From assembly GCF_048771995.1 (NCBI RefSeq), contig NC_133026.1, positions 151,799,001-151,863,000 on the forward strand: a DNA stretch of 64,000 nt, written 5' to 3'. The first letter of the stretch is position 1. Every line of letters starts with the position of its first letter. Positions 11,601 through 50,525 of this stretch are shown piece after piece. This DNA is from Taeniopygia guttata (lineage: Eukaryota; Chordata; Aves; Passeriformes; Estrildidae). The notes beneath the pieces are model-generated. The model saw only the letters and a program-made list of their open reading frames with translations, did no database searches and was not told where the DNA came from. Position numbers and translations under genes: made by a program.

Positions 11601-14600
11601 CCCAGTTGAGGCTGGGCTCGCGGCTGAACTCGTGGCTGTCCCAGTCCCATCCCAGTCCCTCCCAGTCCCTCCCAGTGCCATCCCAGTCCCTCCCAGTCCA
11701 TCCCAGTCCATCCCAGACCCTCCCAGTCCATCCCAGTCCCATCCCAGTCCCTCCCAGTCCCTCCCAGTCCCATCCCAGTCCCATCCCAGTCCCATCCCAG
11801 TCCCTCCCAGTCCATCCCAGTCCCCCCAGTCCGTACCCAGTTGAGGCTGGGCTCGCGGCTGAACTCGTGGCTCTCCCAGTCCCTCCCAGTCCCCCCCAGT
11901 GCCCCCAGCCCGTACCCAGTTGAGGCTGGGCTCGCGGCTGAACTCGTGGCTCTTGGCGGCGCTGAAGTCGTAGTCGGGCCGGAAGGCCTCGTTCAGGGTG
12001 GCGATCAGGTAGAACAGCGTCTTGCGGCTGCACGTGTCGCTCAGCGGGCCCTCGCCCTGCCTGGGGACACAACTGGGGTCACAACTGGTGTCACTGGGGT
12101 CACTGGGGTCACTGGGGTCACTGGTGTCACTGGTGTCGCTGAGCGGGCCCTCGCCCTGCCTGGGGACACAACTGGGGTCACAACTGGTGTCACTGGGGTC
12201 ACTGGGGTCACTGGGGACACAACTGGGGTCACTGGTGTGCCCCCCATTTCCCTGTGCCCCCCATTCCCCAGTGCCCCCCATTTCCCTGTGCCCCCCATTC
12301 CCCTGTGCCCCCCATTCCCCAGTGCCCCCCATTTCCCGGTGCCCCCCAGTGCCCCCCATTTCCCGGTGCCCCCCATTTCCCTGTGCCCCCCATTCCCCAG
12401 TGCCCCCCATTTCCCAGTGCCCCCCATTTCCCAGTGCCCCCCATTTCCCTGTGCCCCCCATTCCCCTGTGCCCCCCATTTCCCTGTGCCCCCCATTTCCC
12501 GGTGCCCCCCATTTCCCATTGCCCCCCATTTCCCTGTGCCCCCCATTTCCCGGTGCCCCCCATTTCCCAGTGCCCCCCATTTCCCTGTGCCCCCCATTCC
12601 CCTGTGCCCCCCATTTCCCTGTGCCCCCCATTCCCCTGTGCCCCCCATTTCCCTGTGCCCCCCATTTCCCGGTGCCCCCCATTTCCCAGTGCCCCCCATT
12701 TCCCTGTGCCCCCCATTCCCCTGTGCCCCCCATTTCCCTGTGCCCCCCATTTCCCGGTGCCCCCCATTTCCCTGTACCCCCCCCATTTCCCAGTGCCCCC
12801 CATTTCCCTGTGCCCCCCATTTCCCTGTGCCCCCCATTTCCCAGTGCCCCCCATTTCCCTGTACCCCCCCCATTCCCCATTTCCCCCCCATTTCCCAGTG
12901 CCCCCCATTTCCCTGTGCCCCCCATTTCCCATTGCCCCCCATTTCCCTGTGCCCCCCCCATTTCCCGGTGCCCCCCATTTCCCTGTGCCCCCCATTTCCC
13001 TGTGCCCCCCATTCCCCTGTACCCCCCATTCCCCTGTGCCCCCCATTTCCCTGTGCCCCCCATTCCCCATTTCCCCCCCATTTCCCTGTGCCCCCCATTT
13101 CCCATTTCCCCCCCATTCCCCAGTGCCCCCCCCAATTTCCGGTGCCCCCCATTTCCCTGTGCCCCCCATTTCCCTGTGCCCCCCATTTCCCTATGCCCCC
13201 CCCATTTCCCGGTGCCCCCCATTTCCCTGTACCCCCCCCATTTCCCAGTGCCCCCCATTTCCCTGTGCCCCCCATTTCCCTGTACCCCCCCCATTCCCCA
13301 TTTCCCCCCCATTTCCCAGTGCCCCCCATTTCCCTGTGCCCCCCCCATTTCCCGGTGCCCCCCATTTCCCTGTGCCCCCCATTTCCCTGTGCCCCCCGTT
13401 CCCCCCCATTTCCCTGTGCCCCCCATTTCCCAGTGCCCCCCATTCCCCAGTGCCCCCCATTTCCCGGTGCCCCCCATTTCCCTGTGCCCCCCATTTCCCT
13501 GTGCCCCCCGTTCCCCCCCATTTCCCTGTGCCCCCCATTTCCCAGTGCCCCCCATTCCCCAGTGCCCCCCATTTCCCTGTGCCCCCCATTTCCCTGTGCC
13601 CCCCATTTCCCTGTGCCCCCCTTTTCCCATTTCCCCCCCCATTTCCCTGTGCCCCCCATTTCCTGATTCCCCCCCATTCCCCGGTGCCCCCCATTTCCCA
13701 GTGCCCCCCATTTCCCGGTGCCCCCCATTTCCCGGTGCCCCCCCCATTCCCCTGTGCCCCCCATTTCCCTGTACCCCCCATTTCCTGGTGTGTGCCCCCC
13801 ATTTCCCGGTGCCCCCCATTTCCCGGTGCCCCCCATTTCCCGGTGCCCCCCCCATTCCCCTGTGCCCCCCATTTCCCTGTGCCCCCCATTTCCCGGTGCC
13901 CCCCCCATTCCCCAGTGCCCCCCATTCCCCTGTACCCCCCATTCCCCTGTGCCCCCCATTTCCCTGTGCCCCCCATTCCCCATTTCCCCCCCATTTCCCA
14001 TTTCCCCCCCATTCCCCAGTGCCCCCCCCAATTTCCGGTGCCCCCCATTTCCCTGTGCCCCCCATTTCCCTGTGCCCCCCATTTCCCTATGCCCCCCCCA
14101 TTTCCCGGTGCCCCCCATTTCCCTGTACCCCCCCCATTTCCCAGTGCCCCCCATTTCCCTGTGCCCCCCATTTCCCTGTACCCCCCCCATTCCCCATTTC
14201 CCCCCCATTTCCCAGTGCCCCCCATTTCCCTGTGCCCCCCATTTCCCGGTGCCCCCCATTTCCCTGTGCCCCCCCCCATTCCCCTGTGCCCCCCATTTCC
14301 CTGTGCCCCCCATTTCCCTGTGCCCCCCATTTCCCTGTGCCCCCCATTCCCCTGTGCCCCCCATTTCCCGGTGCCCCCCATTTCCCGGTGCCCCCCATTT
14401 CCCTGTGCCCCCCATTTCCCTGTGCCCCCCATTTCCCTGTGCCCCCCATTTCCCTGTGCCCCCCATTCCCCTGTGCCCCCCATTTCCCGGTGCCCCCCAT
14501 TTCCCGGTGCCCCCCATTCCCCAGTGCCCCCCATTTCCCAGTGCCCCCCATTTCCCAGTGCCCCCCATTTCCCAGTGCCCCCCATTCCCGGTGCCCCCCA

Positions 14601-17536
14601 TTTCCCTGTGCCCCCCATTTCCCGGTGCCCCCCATTCCCCGGTGCCCCCCATTTCCCCCCGTCCCAGCCCCACACCTGCCGGGGCTGAGGCCGGAGCTCT
14701 GGGGCGGGGACAGGGCCTCGAGCGCGTGGGGCTGTCCCTCGTGGCAGAACTGCTTGAAGAGCTGCTTGTCGATGCCGGCCAGCTTGCACGAGTAGCTCTC
14801 GATCCTGCAGGCGGGCGGCGGGCGGGGATGGGGTCCCAGAGAGCCCACAGACACCCAGGGATCCCACAGAGATCCCACAGAGATCCCAGAGACACCCACA
14901 GATCCCAGAGATCCCACACAGGCAGCTGGCGGGGATGGGGTCCCAGAGAGCCCCAGAGACACCCAGAGATCCCACACAGCCCGGGAGGTGGGGATGGGGT
15001 CCCAGAGATTCCAGGGATCTCCAGAGAGCTCCAGAGATCCCAGAGATCCCACACAGACAGCGGGTGGGGATGGGGTCCCAGAGATCCACAGGGATCCCCA
15101 GGTACACCCAGGGATCCCAGAGATCCCACACAGCCCGGGAGGTGGGGATGGGATCCCCAGAGATCCCAGAAAGCCCAAAGATCCCAGAGAGCCCCAGAGA
15201 TCCCAGAGATCCCAAAGATCCCAGAGAGCCCCAGAGATCCCACACAGCCCGGCAAGCGGGGATGGGATCCCAGAGATTCCAGGGATCCCCAGGGACACCC
15301 AGAGACACCCAGAGATCCCAGAGACACCCAGAGATCCCAGAGATCCCACACAGCCTGGCAGGTGGGGATGGGGTCCCAAAAGATACCCAGAGATCCCAAA
15401 GATCACAGAGATCCTAGACACACCCAGAGATCCCAGAGATCCCAGAGACACCCAGAGACACCAGAGCCCTTCCAGGGGGATCCCAGAGATCCCAGAGCCC
15501 CCCCCAGAGGATCCCAGAGAGCCCCAGGGGATCCCAGAAATCCCAGAGCCCTCCATGGGGGATCCCGGAGATCCCAGAGCCCCATGTCCATTCCCAGAGC
15601 AGCGTTCCCAGATTCCCGGAGCTTTTCCTGGGGACAGAATTCCCAGATTCCCAGGGCAGCATTCCCAACTTCCCAGTCCCTCCTTCCCAGGTTTTCCAGT
15701 CGCTCATTCCCAGATTTCCTGGTCCAGTATTCCCAGATTCCCGGAGCGCTTCCCAGTCCCTCATTCCCAACTTTCCAGTCCAGCATTCCCAGATTCCCAC
15801 TCCATCATTCCCTGCCTCCCAGGGACAGAATTCCCAGGGAGCCTGGTCCATCATTCCCAGATTCCCAGAGCCTTTGGGGCAGCATTCCCAGAGCTTTTCC
15901 CGGGGTGACATTCCCAGTTCCCAGAGCCTTTCCTGGGGCCAGCATTCCTGGATTCCCAGCTTTCCCGGTCCCTCATTCCCAGTTTCCCGGAGCTTTTCCC
16001 AGTCCAGCATTCCCAGATTCCCGGAGCTTTTCCCGGTCCCTCATTCCCAGATTTCCCAGTCCCTCATTCCCAGGTTTCCCAGTCCCTCATTCCCAGGTTT
16101 CCCAGTCCCTCATTCCCAGATTCCCGGTCCCTCATTGCCACGTTTCCCGGTCCCTAATTCCCAGTTTCTCGGGGCATTTCCCGGTCCCTCATTCCCAGAT
16201 TCCTGGTCCCTCATTCCCAGTTTCCCGGAGCTTTTTCTGGCCCCTCATTCCCAGCTCCCTGGGGACAGAATTCCCAGGTTCCCAGATTCCTGGCCCAGCA
16301 TTCCCAGAGCCTTTCCCCAGTACAGCATTCCCAGATTCCCAGGGCTTTTCCTGGGACAGCATTCCCAGATTTCCCAGTCCCTCATTCCCAGATTCCCAGA
16401 GCCTTTCCCAGGGCGGCATTCCCAGATTCCTGGTCCCTCATTCCCAGGTTTCCTGGTCCATCATTCCCAGTTTCCCGGAGCTTTTCCTGGTCCATCATTC
16501 CCAGATTCCGGGGACGTTTCCCAGTCTCTCATTCCCAGATTCCCGGTCCCTCATTCCCAGTTTCCCGGTCCCTCATTCCCAGTTTCCCGGAGCTTTTCCC
16601 AGACCCTCATTCCCAGATTCCCGGTCCCTCATTCCCAGTTTCCCGGAGCTTTTCCCGGTCCCTCATTCCCAGATTCCCAGTCCCCCATTCCCAGATTCCC
16701 AGTCCCTCATTCCCAGTTTCCCGGAGCTTTTCCCGGTCCAGCATTCCCAGCCTCCCAGGGACAGAATTCCCAGGTTTCCTGGCCCCTCATTCCCAGATTC
16801 CCAGAGCTTTTCCCGGTCCCTCATTCCCAGATTCCCAAAGCTTTTCCCGGTCCCTCATTCCCAGTTTCCCGGAGCTTTTCCCAGTCCCTCATTCCCAGGT
16901 TTCCCAGTCCCTCATTCCCAGTTTCCCGGAGCTTTTCCGGTCCCTCATTCCCAGGTTTCCCTGTCCTTCATTCCCAACTTCCCAGGGACAGAATTCCCAG
17001 GTTTCCCGGTCCCTCATTCCCAGATTCCCAGAGCTTTTCCTGGGACAGCATTCCCAGATTCTCAGGGCAGCATTCCCAGATTCCCGGAGCTTTTCCCAGG
17101 GGCAACATTCCTGGATTCCCAGGTTTCACGGTCCCTCATTCCCAGTTTCCCGGAGCTTTTCCCGGTCCCTCATTCCCAGATTCCCAGAACTTTTCCTGGT
17201 CCCTCATTCCCAGGTTTCTCAGTCCATCATTCCCAGCCTCCCAGGGACAGAATTCCCAGGTTTCCCGGTCCATCATTCCCAAATTCCCAGGGCATCTCCC
17301 AGTCCCTCATTCCCAGATTCCTGGCCCCTCATTCCCAGGTTTCCCGGAGCTTTTCCCAGTCCCTCATTCCCAGATTCCCGGTCCCTCATTCCCAGGTTTC
17401 CTGGCCCCTCATTCCCAGATTCCCAGTCCCTCATTCCCAGGTTTCCCGCCGACCTGCCGATGATGTGCGCGTCGCCGGTCTCCACGGTCAGCTGGGAGTT
17501 GATGGCCTCGAAGCTGGAGTTCTCCAGCAGCTTCAT
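2625..17536 (-). CDS. MAF1: MAF1, repressor of RNA polymerase III transcription
   Basis: MAF1 is the nuclear and cytosolic repressor that binds RNA polymerase III and blocks its loading, under mTORC1 control. Seven coding exons join in phase: 17454-17536, 14676-14804, 11916-12060, 7063-7184, 3687-3806, 2729-2854, 2625-2646. The product is 248 residues; human MAF1 is about 256. Recognisable blocks in order are [16 protein letters not shown] at the N-terminus, [14 protein letters not shown] in the mobile linker, [67 protein letters not shown], and a short acidic tail. The start was chosen because it gives the invariant family N-terminus. The linker after SPGR is about eight residues shorter than in human, as I recall that sequence. 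The gene spans 15 kb because its introns are minisatellites; human MAF1 is only a few kb. It lies head to head with SHARPIN, as in mammals. Identity is near certain; the tiny last exon is less sure. Confidence 0.97.
2729..2854 (-). CDS. MAF1: MAF1 coding exon 6 (acidic tail)
   Basis: Acceptor CCGCAG precedes 2854; donor GTGGGC follows 2729. It encodes [20 protein letters not shown] and an acidic, Gly-rich tail ending AIEED plus a split Arg codon. Confidence 0.9.
2865..3670. repeat. Minisatellite in MAF1 intron 5-6
   Basis: Units of about 40 bases containing CCTGGAATTCCAGGGAAT and GGGAACAGCCCC fill the intron. The 12-base palindrome CTGGAATTCCAG recurs in most units. Confidence 0.93.
3687..3806 (-). 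CDS. MAF1: MAF1 coding exon 5
   Basis: Acceptor TCCCAG precedes 3806; donor GTGCGC follows 3687. It encodes [19 protein letters not shown] through [10 protein letters not shown], the most conserved C-terminal block. Confidence 0.96.
3815..7040. repeat. 32-base minisatellite in MAF1 intron 4-5
   Basis: About 100 units of GGGAATGTCACGGGATTGGG plus GATGGGAACAGC, with shorter variants lacking the GATGGGAACAGC part. Blocks near 4831-5490 recur near 5583-6242 with an offset of 752 bases, showing a second-order duplication. Confidence 0.95.
7063..7184 (-). CDS. MAF1: MAF1 coding exon 4
   Basis: Acceptor TTGCAG precedes 7184; donor GTACCT follows 7063. It encodes [17 protein letters not shown] through LAECDIY, the core of the globular MAF1 fold. 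Two copies of its 5' edge with acceptor lie just upstream in transcript order. Confidence 0.96.
7191..9060. repeat. GGACAGGGACACGGGAAC minisatellite with exon-4 edge copies
   Basis: Irregular 12 to 18-base units fill the 3' part of MAF1 intron 3-4. Two copies of the exon 4 5' edge with its acceptor (about 7288-7350 and 7544-7605) are embedded near the true exon. Confidence 0.94.
9061..9415. other. Unique spacer inside MAF1 intron 3-4
   Basis: About 350 bases of ordinary, less G-rich sequence between two minisatellites. No exon, no splice pair and no conserved motif was recognised. Confidence 0.5.
9416..11911. repeat. CCCAGTCC minisatellite with 11 exon-3 donor copies
   Basis: Short CCCAGTCCCTCCCAGTCCAT units alternate with 11 copies of the last 38 or so bases of MAF1 exon 3 plus its GT donor, starting near 9748, 9923, 10117, 10344, 10631, 10721, 11026, 11241, 11362, 11597 and 11832. 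A block near 11406 recurs about 239 bases on. Confidence 0.95.
11916..12060 (-). CDS. MAF1: MAF1 coding exon 3
   Basis: Acceptor CCCCAG precedes 12060; donor GTACGG follows TGG at 11916-11918. It encodes [19 protein letters not shown] through SREPSLNW. Eleven partial copies of its 3' edge with donor lie in the next intron. An in-frame acceptor 12 bases upstream would add four residues. Confidence 0.95.
12061..12238. repeat. GGGGTCACT repeat with exon-3 acceptor copy
   Basis: Nine-base GGTCACTGG repeats flank one copy (about 12138-12172) of the MAF1 exon 3 5' edge and acceptor. Confidence 0.88.
12239..14665. repeat. 15-16-base minisatellite filling MAF1 intron 2-3
   Basis: About 150 units of GCCCCCCATTTCCCTGT type. 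A marked variant block near 13130-13330 recurs near 14028-14220, about 900 bases later. Confidence 0.95.
14676..14804 (-). CDS. MAF1: MAF1 coding exon 2
   Basis: Acceptor CTGCAG precedes 14804; donor GTGTGG follows 14676. It encodes [10 protein letters not shown] through GLSPG, including the two Ser-Pro sites that match human mTORC1 targets S60 and S68. Confidence 0.95.
14811..15560. repeat. GATCCCAGAGATCCC repeat, MAF1 intron 1-2 (3' part)
   Basis: Longer units near 60-120 bases contain CACACAGCCCGGGAGGTGGG and shorter CCCAGAGAT steps. Confidence 0.92.
15590..17440. repeat. CATTCCCAGATTCCC repeat, MAF1 intron 1-2 (5' part)
   Basis: Units built from TCCCTCATTCCCAGATTCCC and CGGAGCTTTTCCCGG run up to the exon 1 donor. 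Confidence 0.92.
17454..17536 (-). CDS. MAF1: MAF1 coding exon 1
   Basis: Encodes residues 1-27, from the start ATG at 17534-17536 to HIIG, and ends with two bases of a split Arg codon before a GT donor at 17452-17453. The sequence is nearly invariant across vertebrate MAF1. Confidence 0.96.
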
Positions 17537-17659
17537 CCTCCCCCGCCGCGGTTCCGGAGCAATTCCCGGGGAATTCCCGGAACAATTCCTGCCGGGATTC
17601 CCGGAATTCCCTCCCGGCGCCGCAGCTGCCAATGGGGAACGGGAAATTTCCCAAAGCCG

Positions 17660-18680
17660 GCGGGAAACGGGCAGGGAGAGGGAGGGGAAAATGCAGGAAT
17701 GGGAATGGGAAAAGAGGAGAAAATGCAGAAATGGGGACGAAAAGGGGAAAGGGGAAAAGAGTTAAAGTCCAAAAACGGGAATGGAAAATGGAAAAAAAGA
17801 GGAAAAGTCCAGGGGGGAAAATGGAAATACAGAAATGGGAGTGAAAAACGGGAAAAAAGGGCAAAACAAGAAACGGAAAAATGAAAGGGAAAATAGGAAA
17901 ATGCAGAAATGGGGATGAAAAAGGGAAAGGGGAAAACAGAAAAAGTCAAAAACGGGAATGGAAAATGGAAAAACAGGAAAAGTGCAGTGGGGAAAAATGG
18001 AAATACAGAAATGGGAGTGAAAAATGGGAAAAGAAAAAAAGGGCAGAACAAGAAACGGAAAAGTGAAAGGGAAAATAGGAAAATGCAGAAATGGGGATGA
18101 AAACGGGAAAGGGGAAAACAGAGAAAGTCAAAAATGGGAATGGAAATGGAAAAAGAGGAAAAGTCCAGGAGAGGGGGGAATGGAAATACAGAAATGGGAG
18201 TGAAAAACGGGAAAAAAGGGCAAAACAAGAAACGGAAAAATGAAAGGGAAAACAGGAAAATGCAGAAATGGGGATGAAAAAGGGAAAGGGGAAAACAGAG
18301 AAAGTCAAAAAACGGGAATGGAAAATGGAAAAAGAGGAAAAGTCCAGGGGGGAAAAGTGGAAATACAGAAATGGGAGTGAAAACCGGGAAAAAAGGGCAG
18401 GACAAGAAACAGAAAAATGAAAGGGAAAATAGGAAAATGCAAAAATGGGGGTGGAAACGGGAAAGAAAAATAAAAGGAAAGCGAAATAAAAAGGAGGAAC
18501 AGGAACTGAAGGAGGAAGAGCAGCTTCAGGTGGAGCTGGCAGGGGCACCGCAAAGGGGGAAAAGGTGACAGGCGGAGAGGGAGGCGCAGAGAGGGAGGAG
18601 GAAAGAAAAGAGGGGAAAAAAGACGGAAAAACGAAAAGAAAAAAGAGGAAAAAGAAAAAGACGCGGAAAAATCTCCCCCG
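17660..18680. repeat. Polypurine tract with 180-base tandem units
   Basis: The plus strand is almost pure A and G for 1 kb. Between about 17690 and 18470 a unit of about 180 bases recurs four to five times, marked by AAATGCAGAAATGGGGATGA and AAATACAGAAATGGGAGTGA. It lies upstream of the MAF1 ATG and probably in its first intron. Confidence 0.9.
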
Positions 18681-18717
18681 CCACAGGAAGCGCCTTCCCG
18701 GCGTGCCCCGCGCGCCG

Positions 18718-18903
18718 ACTACAGCTCCCGACATGCCCCGCGCGGCGCATAGCAGCGATGCATCGGCGGACTACAGCTCCCGGCATGCCCCGCGCGGGCG
18801 GCCCAGCCTCGCCACCGCTGGACTACCGCTCCCATCCTGCCCCGCGGCTGCGCGCGGCGCTAGGCCGCGCCTGGGCGGCGCGGGGTACGCCGGGAGCTGT
18901 AGT
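18718..18903. promoter_or_regulatory. Cluster of four ACTACAGCTCCCGGCATGC-type motifs
   Basis: Copies read ACTACAGCTCCCGACATGCC, ACTACAGCTCCCGGCATGCC, ACTACCGCTCCCATCCTGCC and, inverted, ACTACAGCTCCCGGCGTACC. The form matches the promoter motif bound by ZNF143/THAP11-type factors. Spacing between the first three is 52 bases each time. Confidence 0.75.
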
Positions 18904-18955
18904 CCGCGCGGCTTCAGGGCGCGCAGAAGAGGGGCGGCGGGCCGAGCGGGCTTAC

Positions 18956-19130
18956 CGGCGCGTCCTGCTCCCTTATCGGTGCCTCCTCGCCGTGGCAGCG
19001 CCTTCAGGCTCGGGGCGCTTGTAAAGGGAGGCGTCTCCGGGGAAAGCTCGAGGAGGGCGAGTGCGCCGCGGCCGCCGTCCGCCGTCTGGCGCCGGCCCAC
19101 CGGGCCTCCGCCCACCTCGACATGTCCCCG
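18956..19130 (-). other. MAF1: Possible MAF1 non-coding first exon
   Basis: On the minus strand a near-consensus donor, CCG then GTAAGC, lies with its GTAAG at 18951-18955 inside the CpG island, about 1.4 kb upstream of the MAF1 ATG. Human MAF1 also has an untranslated first exon. The 5' limit is a guess; only the donor edge is visible. Confidence 0.4.
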
Positions 19131-19592
19131 AGTGCTCGGGAGACGGCGCGAGCGGCCGAGCGAGATGCTGGGAATCCCCCGGAGCGAGCGGGCGAGCGGG
19201 CGACCTTCTCCTGCGGCACCGGACGGCAACAGCGGCAGCGGCGGCACCGCCCCGCCCGCCCCGCCCGAGGGGCGCCCGCGGCCCGCGATCCTATTGGCTA
19301 GAACACCCGTCAATCACAACCGCTCTCGCCTTTCATTGGCCAACACCAACGTCAGTCCGCGCAGAGCCCGCGGCCCCGCCCACCGCGGGGGCGCTCGGCG
19401 CTGCCATTGGCCGGCGCGGACAAAGACGGGGGGAGCGCCTGTCAATCACGGCGGGGCGGGGGCGTGGCCGAGGCGGAACGCCCCTCCCCCGGAACTCCCG
19501 CGCGCGCGGCCGCGTTTCCCGGCGCTGCACCGGAAGGGACCCGGTTGGCGGGCGGACCGCGCGGGCGGGAGGCCGGAAGTGGCGGGGCCGCC

Positions 19593-39272
<19,680 letters not shown>

Positions 39273-39275
39273 CCC

Positions 39276-39880
39276 CGGGGACACCCTGGGGACACCCCGA
39301 GGACACCCTGGGGACACCCCCAGTGCCAGAACTGCCACTGACCCCGGGGACACCCTGGGGACACCCTGGGGACACCCCCAGTGCCAGAACTGCCACTGAC
39401 CCCGGGGACACCGCGGGGACACCCTGGGGACACCCTGGGGACACCCTGGGGACACCCTGGGGACACCGAGGCACGGACGGAGCCAGCGCTGGGCCGGAGA
39501 CGACCGAGGGCACCGGGAGAGGCCACGTCCAGTGGGGACAGAGGGACAGAGAGGATGGACACGGGGACAGAGGATGGACACACGGACACAGGATGGACAC
39601 AGGAAGGACACACGGACACAGGATGGACACACGGACACAGGATGGACACACGGACACGGGATGGACACAGGAAGGACACACGGACACAGGATGGACACAG
39701 GATGGACACAGGATGGACACAGGATGGACACACGGACACAGGAAGGACACACGGACACAGGATGGACACAGGATGGACACACGGACATGGGATGGACACA
39801 GGATGGACACACGGACACAGGAAGGACACAGGAAGGACACAGGATGGACACAGGATGGACACAGGAAGGACACGGGGACG
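39276..39880. repeat. Repeats of the SHARPIN 3' UTR
   Basis: GGGGACACCC steps carry two copies of the stop-codon region; from about 39545, GGATGGACACACGGACACA units follow. Confidence 0.9.
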
Positions 39881-39943
39881 GCCTCGGGGCGTGGAGGGGC
39901 CGGGGGGCCCCAGGACCCGCGGGGGGCACAGCCCGGGGGGGCC

Positions 39944-39949
39944 AATAAA
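39944..39949 (+). terminator. SHARPIN: SHARPIN poly(A) signal AATAAA
   Basis: Canonical hexamer in GCCAATAAAGCC, 672 bases past the stop. The 3' UTR holds two copies of the last exon edge including its stop codon (about 39320-39347 and 39379-39408). Confidence 0.85.
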
Positions 39950-39969
39950 GCCACTGAGTGTCACAGGCT

Positions 39970-40735
39970 GCAGTGCCACCCACGGGGACAGGGACAGGGA
40001 CACGGGGACAGGGACATGGGGACACCCCCGGCATGGGGACAGGGACATGGGGACAGCCTGGCACTGCCACCCGCGGGGACAGGGACAGGGACATGGGGAC
40101 ACCCCCGGCACGGGGACAGGGACATGGGGACAGGGACACGGGACACCCCCAGCATGGGGACACCCTGCACTGCCACCCGCAGGGACAGAAACACAGGGAC
40201 ATCCTGCAGTGCCACCCACGTGGGGACAGGGACAGTGAGGGGACAGTGAGGGGTCAGAGGTCACTCCCGGGATGGGGACAATGAGGGGACAGTGAGGGGT
40301 CAGAGGTCACTCATGGGACGGGGACAGTGAGGGGTCAGAGGTCACTCCTGGGACGGGGACAATGAGGGGACAGTGAGGGGTCAGAGGTCACTCCTGGGAC
40401 GGGTCAAGGGGAGTTGGCGCTGAACGAGACCCCAAAGCCAACGGGGACACGGAACCCACGACCGGACCCATGGCCGGACCCACACCTGACCCACGGCACC
40501 AGCACGGCCTGGGCACAGCCTGACCCACACCCTGACCCACAGCACCAGCATGGCCTGGGCATGGTGTGACCCACTCCCAGCCCCACACCCAGCCCCACAA
40601 CCAGCCCCAGAGCCAGAGCCAGCCCCACACCCTGCACAGCCCCACTCCCAGCCCCACACCCACCCCCACAACCCCACTCCCAGCCCCACTCCCAGCCCCA
40701 TAACCAGCCCCACTCGGTGTCTCGGGTGGAACCCC
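39970..40735. repeat. Repeats between the SHARPIN and CYC1 3' ends
   Basis: ACAGGGACATGGGGACACCC units, then GTGAGGGGTCAGAGGTCACTC units to about 40395, then CCACACCCAGCCCCAC steps. No gene is seen. Confidence 0.9.
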
Positions 40736-40739
40736 AGCC

Positions 40740-40745
40740 TTTATT
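40740..40745 (-). terminator. CYC1: CYC1 poly(A) signal AATAAA
   Basis: Reads AATAAA on the minus strand, 132 bases past the CYC1 stop. It faces the SHARPIN signal 790 bases away. Confidence 0.85.
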
Positions 40746-40876
40746 CCCTCCCGCAGCCCCGCGGGGGCCGGGGTCGAACACGAGGGGGGGTGAGGACCCC
40801 CCAATGCCCCTCCCCTCCCCCCCGGTGGGGGGCGGGAGCTCAGGGACCCCCCAGGCCCGGCTGTGGGGCGCGGGCC

Positions 40877-50401
<9,525 letters not shown>

Positions 50402-50424
50402 CGCCGAGGTCGAGGGGACGGAAC

Positions 50425-50451
50425 TGACGTCACGGGGCGGACGTGACGTCA
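50425..50451. promoter_or_regulatory. CYC1: Two perfect CRE palindromes upstream of CYC1
   Basis: TGACGTCA occurs at 50425-50432 and 50444-50451, 24 and 43 bases upstream of the CYC1 start codon. CREB/ATF factors bind this palindrome. No other copy was noticed in the window. Confidence 0.8.
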
Positions 50452-50479
50452 CGGGGGCGGCGTCTGAGGCGCGCGCCAG

Positions 50480-50485
50480 TTTATT
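50480..50485 (-). terminator. GPAA1: GPAA1 poly(A) signal AATAAA
   Basis: Reads AATAAA on the minus strand, 1.76 kb past the GPAA1 stop and only 79 bases upstream of the CYC1 ATG. No other canonical signal was seen between. Confidence 0.7.
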
Positions 50486-50525
50486 GGGGCGCCCCCCGGC
50501 GGGGGGAGGGGGCGGCGCACGCGGA

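Larger units (their letters stand above)
18690..19592. promoter_or_regulatory. Shared CpG-island promoter of MAF1 and SHARPIN
   Basis: About 900 CpG-dense, non-repetitive bases separate the head-to-head genes. The MAF1 side holds four motifs of the ZNF143-type promoter class (18718-18737, 18770-18789, 18822-18841, and inverted 18884-18903). The SHARPIN side holds three ATTGG inverted CCAAT boxes (19293, 19335, 19406) and an ETS-type CCGGAAGT at 19573-19580, just before the start codon. The motif classes are established; the assignment of each to one gene is inference. Confidence 0.85.

Noticed and set aside
9405-13169. A 1254-codon minus-strand frame rich in [10 protein letters not shown]
   Set aside because: It crosses MAF1 exon 3 and reads both array types; only the short exon part is conserved. 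The rest is array translation.
13718-17884. A 1388-codon plus-strand frame rich in Pro, Phe and Ser
   Set aside because: Low-complexity translation of C-rich arrays antisense to MAF1, with no supporting signal.
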